Assembly: GCF_007859865.1 (NCBI RefSeq)
Contig: NZ_SJPI01000002.1
Location: 1,508,721 to 1,572,720 of the forward strand
Source: Rubripirellula amarantea
Lineage (GTDB): Bacteria; Planctomycetota; Planctomycetia; Pirellulales; Pirellulaceae
DNA length: 64,000 bases
Direction of reading: 5' to 3'
The position numbers and the translations under genes were made by a program. Shown piece by piece: positions 60,042-64,000 of this stretch. The notes beneath the pieces were generated by a model. It did no database searches. It was not told the DNA's origin and was given only the letters and a program-made list of their open reading frames with translations. The first letter of the stretch is position 1; each line of letters opens with the position of its first letter.

Positions 60042-62249
60042 ATGTCGTCGCAAGAACCGTTTCCGTTGCCCAAGATCTTTGATTCACAAACGATCACTCA
60101 CGAACTTAGCGATAGTTTGTTGGGTGCGATTCAACGGAATCCTCGACTTGAGAAAAGACTTGGTCAAATGCCTGCGGATGAGAAGACCATCGCGTGGTCG
60201 TCCGATTCGGTAGATGATTTCTCGCACCCGGACTTGGATCTGGACCTCAGCACATCCACCCCGGTGATGTCGCCGAGTGATTTATCGGAAACCGTGGACT
60301 TTAGCGTCGACGAACCGGTGCCCACAACCTTGCCCATCGATATGGGTTTCGTACCGCTGCGTCAGATCACCAGCGTAGGTAGCGGAAGTCGCGACGATGC
60401 CGACTATCGCTTGGTGGGAAAACTGGGTGCCGGCGGTACCGCGGTCGTGTTCCAGGCTCACCAACGAGCCGTTGATCGTGAAGTCGCCGTGAAGATGCTC
60501 CGTAGTGAACTCGCCCTTAAGCCGACTTCTCGAGAACGCTTCCTCACCGAGGCTCGCGTGATTGGTGGGCTGGATCACCCTAACGTGATTGCCTTGCATG
60601 AGGTTTACGCCGATCAAGACGGTTCGCTGTTCTATTCAATGAAGCGAATTGACGGAACGAGTTGGGATAAGCAAATAGGCGAATATACGCTCGACCAGAA
60701 TATCGAAACCTTATTTCGGGTGGCCGATGCGATTCGATACGCTCACTCGCGTGGCTTGATTCACCGCGATATCAAACCCGAGAATGTTATGCTCGGACGT
60801 TTCGGTGAAGTGCTGTTGGCCGATTGGGGTTTGGCGATTCATCACCTCGAACAGAGCTCGAACGCTGAAGCAAGTCGTTCGATCGGCGGCACACCAGCGT
60901 ACATGGCGCCCGAACTTGCCAGCGCGGCGGCCGGCTCGATCACTTTTCAAACAGACGTCTACCTGCTCGGCGCTATTCTTTACCAAATACTTACGGGGTA
61001 TCCGCCACATCGTGGCGAGAGTCTGTTGGAATGCATCGTGGCCGCATCCAATAACGTCATCGAACCATCCGAGATCGAAGGTGAGATGATGGAAATTGCG
61101 ATGAAGGCGATGGCGACCGATCCAAAGAATCGGTTCCATGATGTCGACGAATTCGTGGCCGCGATCAAGAATCAACGTAAGCACGAACAGAGTCAACGAT
61201 TGGTACGACGTGCCGTTCGTCGCGTCGAAGGCATGGATAACTCCGATCACAATGGTGACGTCTACCGTGACTTCGGCATCGCCGATGCACTGCTGGCTGA
61301 AGCTATCGAAGAATGGCCTGAAAATGAAAAAGCCCACGTTACCCGCAAACGTTTGCAACTTAAACTCGCTGCGATTGCAACCGAACGAGGCGACTATGAC
61401 TTGGCCGCCAACTTGTACGAAGCCGCCGGTGAAGGTGAATCGGATGAGGCCGAGATGGTGCAGTTCCACCGCATGCGACGCGATGCTAGCCAGCAACAAG
61501 TGTCTCGTTACTCGGTATTGTTCACTCAGTCGCCCGACCCAGGTTTGCTGGTGCAGATGAAGTCAGCCAAGATCGTCGAAGCAAACCTAGCTTTCGCAGA
61601 AATGTTTGGCTATTCCGGCGACGAAGTTGTCGGTCAACGTATTAGCGACCTAAATCTTTGGGTCAGCACCGAATGTCAAAAGAAATTAGTCGAAGCGGTC
61701 AAACGTGATGGCAGTGTGGATGACTTTGGCGCCGAGTTGCTGCACACCGATGGGCATCACATCGACGTTTTGATCAATGCGCGAATCGTCGAAGTGCTCG
61801 GCGAGACGATGTTGCTTTCGACAATGCGCGACATTTCGCTTCGCAAAAAAGCCGAACGTGAACTCAAGGCAAGTCAATCAAGATTGCGTGACTTGCAACG
61901 GATGGCGGGCCTCGCAACTTGGTCTTACGACGTAGAGTCGCAGAAGGTGAAGTGGAATAACGAAGCCTTCCTGTTAGCCGGACGATCGCTTGATGAGGGA
62001 ACGCCCACTCGCGAAGAATTGTTCGAAATGGTTCACCCCGACGATCGAGCTCGTTTGCAAGAAGCACTTGAGCTAGCGATCCAAACGGGCGCTGCCTATG
62101 AGCTTTCGGTACGTCAACGTGGCGGCGACGGCGAATACGTTTGGGTCAGGGTGCGTGGACAACCTATCCTTAACGAGTCCGGGAAGGCCGTCGAGGTCTT
62201 TGGCGTGTTCATGGAACGACCGCAACGCAGTAAGCCCCGTGATACCTAA
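60042..62249 (+). CDS. Ser/Thr protein kinase with two C-terminal PAS domains
   Basis: The roughly 735-residue cytoplasmic protein has an acidic N-terminal region. Its kinase domain spans about 121-385: GAGGTAVVF, Lys151 in VAVKML, HRDIKPEN with Asp243, DWG with Asp261 in place of DFG, MAPEL. A helical TPR-like segment lies at about 395-475. Two PAS domains follow: about 480-590 (FTQSPDPGLLVQM, FAEMFGYSGDEVVGQRISDL, MRDISLRKKAE) and about 605-725 (MAGLATWSYDVE, MVHPDDR, EYVWVRVRGQPIL). PAS domains after a eukaryotic-type kinase suggest redox, light or ligand sensing. ATG at 60042 is preferred; the frame is open to TTG at 59985. There is no membrane segment. Confidence 0.92.
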   Translation: MSSQEPFPLPKIFDSQTITHELSDSLLGAIQRNPRLEKRLGQMPADEKTIAWSSDSVDDFSHPDLDLDLSTSTPVMSPSDLSETVDFSVDEPVPTTLPIDMGFVPLRQITSVGSGSRDDADYRLVGKLGAGGTAVVFQAHQRAVDREVAVKMLRSELALKPTSRERFLTEARVIGGLDHPNVIALHEVYADQDGSLFYSMKRIDGTSWDKQIGEYTLDQNIETLFRVADAIRYAHSRGLIHRDIKPENVMLGRFGEVLLADWGLAIHHLEQSSNAEASRSIGGTPAYMAPELASAAAGSITFQTDVYLLGAILYQILTGYPPHRGESLLECIVAASNNVIEPSEIEGEMMEIAMKAMATDPKNRFHDVDEFVAAIKNQRKHEQSQRLVRRAVRRVEGMDNSDHNGDVYRDFGIADALLAEAIEEWPENEKAHVTRKRLQLKLAAIATERGDYDLAANLYEAAGEGESDEAEMVQFHRMRRDASQQQVSRYSVLFTQSPDPGLLVQMKSAKIVEANLAFAEMFGYSGDEVVGQRISDLNLWVSTECQKKLVEAVKRDGSVDDFGAELLHTDGHHIDVLINARIVEVLGETMLLSTMRDISLRKKAERELKASQSRLRDLQRMAGLATWSYDVESQKVKWNNEAFLLAGRSLDEGTPTREELFEMVHPDDRARLQEALELAIQTGAAYELSVRQRGGDGEYVWVRVRGQPILNESGKAVEVFGVFMERPQRSKPRDT

Positions 62250-62293
62250 AGCTATAGTGATGCCTAAAGCTTTAGTGATACCTATAGTCTTGG
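62240..62293. repeat. Three 18-bp tandem units at a stop codon
   Basis: TGATACCTAAAGCTATAG at 62240, with variants at 62258 (2 changes) and 62276 (several). The TAA stop of the kinase is inside the first unit. It separates the kinase from the convergent CPBP protease gene. Confidence 0.75.
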
Positions 62294-62330
62294 TAATACT
62301 CAGAGCCTGAATCGCATCACGAAGCGTTCG

Positions 62331-63311
62331 TCAGGCTGGACCCGCCGAACTCAACGTTTGCTCGGTCATTCCCATCGTGCCGGGCGTTGCAGTGGTGTGC
62401 AAACGTAGCGAATAAAGTTTTTTCAAGGACAACGCAAACGCCGCCAACGTCAGAGTCCCGCCAATGATGCAAAACATCGTTGATGGTATTTCGGGAAAAC
62501 CCCAATGAAATTTCCCGACCTGATAAACATTCCAGCCGCTATTGATGAACGCATGGCAAAACACACCGGGCCAAATTGAGTTGGTTCGCCATGCGATCAC
62601 GCCCAGCCAAACACCGACGATTGTCGCCAATGCGATTCCATGCGGTGAAACGTGGAAGAGTCCAAACACCACGGACGTGATCCCGATTGCGACCGCGGGA
62701 CGAAACCGCTGCAACAATCGACGCTGCATGAATCCACGGAACGATAACTCTTCAAAGAAGCCTGGAAGCACCCCGATCACGATGATGAAAACAACCGCCC
62801 AGGGAGTGGTGAGATTCCTGTAGAGTTCCAACACGGATTGATCGCCTGGCCAAACCTTTTCAATCAATATCACAACGGCGACGGAAACTAATAAGACCGG
62901 GACTGACCCGATCATGAATAGACCGAACGAGTATCCTGAAATGGCGGGCCAACCAAGCCCCAACCGCTCGCTGAGTGAACAATTCGCCCGACGCGCACTT
63001 AGCACCGCAAAGAACCAAATCAATAGCCCGCTAATGACTTGCGACAGCACAATCATCAGAATAAAGATAGACGGTCGCATGAACTCAGCCGGCAAATTGT
63101 TCGCCGCTTCCTGCAAATTTTGACCGGTGGACATCTTTTGCAACAACACCACGACCGCCATCACGATCTGAACTCCGATCATCGCCACTAGTTCAATCAG
63201 GGCGATTACAAAGAGTGGCCATATCCTCGGCTTCGCTTGGCCATTCTCGTTCGATATCGGCGATGAGTCCAAAGCCTCATTCGCGGGAGCATACGGCGAT
63301 GGGTTTGTCAT
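62331..63311 (-). CDS. CPBP-family intramembrane metalloprotease
   Basis: The 326-residue integral membrane protein belongs to the CPBP/Rce1-like (ABI) family: GVLPGFFEELSFRGFMQRRL with the paired glutamates, VVFGLFHVSP, and WPGVFCHAFINSGWNV with the final histidine. About eight hydrophobic helices span residues 25-310. Members cleave prenylated or other membrane peptides, or mature bacteriocins. The ATG at 63311 is preferred; the frame is open to 63455. The ABC-2 permease gene lies upstream on the same strand, which could indicate export of a processed peptide. Confidence 0.92.
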   Translation of the reverse strand: MTNPSPYAPANEALDSSPISNENGQAKPRIWPLFVIALIELVAMIGVQIVMAVVVLLQKMSTGQNLQEAANNLPAEFMRPSIFILMIVLSQVISGLLIWFFAVLSARRANCSLSERLGLGWPAISGYSFGLFMIGSVPVLLVSVAVVILIEKVWPGDQSVLELYRNLTTPWAVVFIIVIGVLPGFFEELSFRGFMQRRLLQRFRPAVAIGITSVVFGLFHVSPHGIALATIVGVWLGVIAWRTNSIWPGVFCHAFINSGWNVYQVGKFHWGFPEIPSTMFCIIGGTLTLAAFALSLKKLYSLRLHTTATPGTMGMTEQTLSSAGPA

Positions 63312-63501
63312 AACGAATGCTTTCGGTAGTGCGATTGCGATGAATTGGTCGCTTGATACTCGACAAAATTGGATAGCAAGGTCGTCCAGACAAACAACTA
63401 AGTGATGAGGCATCCGTTGCACCTGACAGATCGGTTGCGGGCTCACCGCTGTCACGTCTGGTCTTTCTCATTTCCGCTCACTCGTACTTCATGTTAATCC
63501 A

Positions 63502-64000
63502 TTAGCCCCGAACGAAGTTGCGTTGAAACAATCGACTGGCGATGACCATCATCACGATCGCAAAACCCAGTTGCACCGCAACCGCGAAAAGGACCTTAGA
63601 ACTCCCCAATCCGAGTCCATCCCAAAAGTAGCCCTGAAATGCCGACATCGCCCAATACGTCGGTGTGCTCTTGCACATCCATTCAACTGCCCTTGGCAAT
63701 TCGATCATCTGCAGCGGAAACCAGCATCCGCCAAGCGCAGCAAAAGTCAAAGTAACCAACGGAGTCATCGAATCGGCTTGTTTGGGAGTTCGTGAAAACG
63801 CGGCGATAAGCATTCCGAAACTTGTGGCTGCAACAGTCCAAACCAACGAAATCATGACCAGGGTTACCGGATCGCGGAACACTCCGATCCCAAACAACAA
63901 CTCCCCGTAAAGCAACAGAATGATCATTTGGATCATTCCCACGATCAACGTGAACAGAACTTTGCCTAGCAAGATGCTATTGCGAGACACGGGCGAAGCC
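63502..64000 (-). CDS. ABC-2 type permease, C-terminal part (cut by window edge)
   Basis: The frame is open to the right edge. It starts inside ...EASPVSRNSILLGKVLFTL, the conserved stretch before the ABC-2 transmembrane block, so the real start lies outside. Four or five helices are visible: LIVGMIQMIILLLYGELLFGI, LVMISLVWTVAATSFGMLIA, PLVTLTFAALGGCWFPL and a terminal VQLGFAIVMMVIASRLF. It is not the partner of the ATPase at 36-37 kb. It may work with an ATPase outside the window and with the CPBP protease downstream (190-bp gap). Confidence 0.88.
   Translation of the reverse strand, partial: ASPVSRNSILLGKVLFTLIVGMIQMIILLLYGELLFGIGVFRDPVTLVMISLVWTVAATSFGMLIAAFSRTPKQADSMTPLVTLTFAALGGCWFPLQMIELPRAVEWMCKSTPTYWAMSAFQGYFWDGLGLGSSKVLFAVAVQLGFAIVMMVIASRLFQRNFVRG

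Noticed and set aside
60711-61499. 262-residue minus-strand frame
   Set aside because: Antisense to the kinase domain of the PAS kinase; no domain of its own.

Overview
The window reads as a chromosomal segment of a planctomycete, most likely Pirellulales and close to Rhodopirellula. The basis is family content. There are two loci of planctomycete cytochrome/DUF1549/DUF1553 proteins paired with DUF1501 proteins, an ECF sigma factor next to a kinase with an anti-sigma-like zinc motif, several Ser/Thr kinases with unusual partner domains, a PEP-CTERM protein, AIM24, DUF2141 and VTT proteins, and many conserved genes in short operons on both strands. I see no rRNA, tRNA, CRISPR array, transposase or prophage, so this looks like core genome.

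Layout. 1-2180 (minus): membrane Ser/Thr kinase, cut by the left edge, downstream of its ECF sigma factor. 2527-8445 (minus): dihydroorotate-dehydrogenase-like protein, universal stress protein, NADP-type glutamate dehydrogenase, aldehyde dehydrogenase and a small secreted protein. 8800-9750 (plus): group I truncated haemoglobin and a two-helix membrane protein. 9831-10655 (minus): methionine aminopeptidase. 11290-17240 (plus): secretin-like protein without a barrel domain, then GspE and GspF. 17328-20027 (minus): protein kinase fused to a degenerate Hsp70. 20173-21457 (plus): hemC, then a strongly structured probable small RNA with its own terminator. 21725-24346: BON-domain protein and two hypotheticals separated by a run of hairpins. 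24464-28732: SMP-30 lactonase-like protein, shikimate kinase, TIM-barrel isomerase, Nudix hydrolase and thioredoxin. 28912-29883: polysaccharide lyase. 30198-34833: first cytochrome-DUF1553/DUF1501 pair. 34888-37328: ABC-2 exporter. 37402-39482: DUF2141 protein and a Wzz/GumC-like protein. 39700-46402 (minus): second locus, with Tat-exported DUF1501, DUF1549/1553 and cytochrome-WD40 genes translationally coupled or tightly packed, facing a PAS-AraC regulator. 47462-52598: DHH phosphoesterase, PEP-CTERM serine protease, sialate O-acetylesterase and an RdgC-like protein. 52699-55945 (minus): Cys-Pro-Glu repeat protein, M48 peptidase, AIM24 and a small membrane protein. 56119-59656: mercuric-reductase-like flavoprotein, VTT membrane protein and a divergent DUF547 protein. 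60042-62249: kinase with two PAS domains. 62331 to the end: CPBP protease and an ABC-2 permease cut by the right edge.

The recurring themes are signal transduction through modular kinases, export and envelope processes, and breakdown of complex carbohydrates (polysaccharide lyase, sialate esterase, lactonase, DUF1553/DUF1501 sets). The most unusual items are the kinase-Hsp70 fusion, the barrel-less secretin with GspE/GspF, and the two structured RNA regions near 21.3 and 23.2 kb. Everything here is by-eye reading; no homology search was run.
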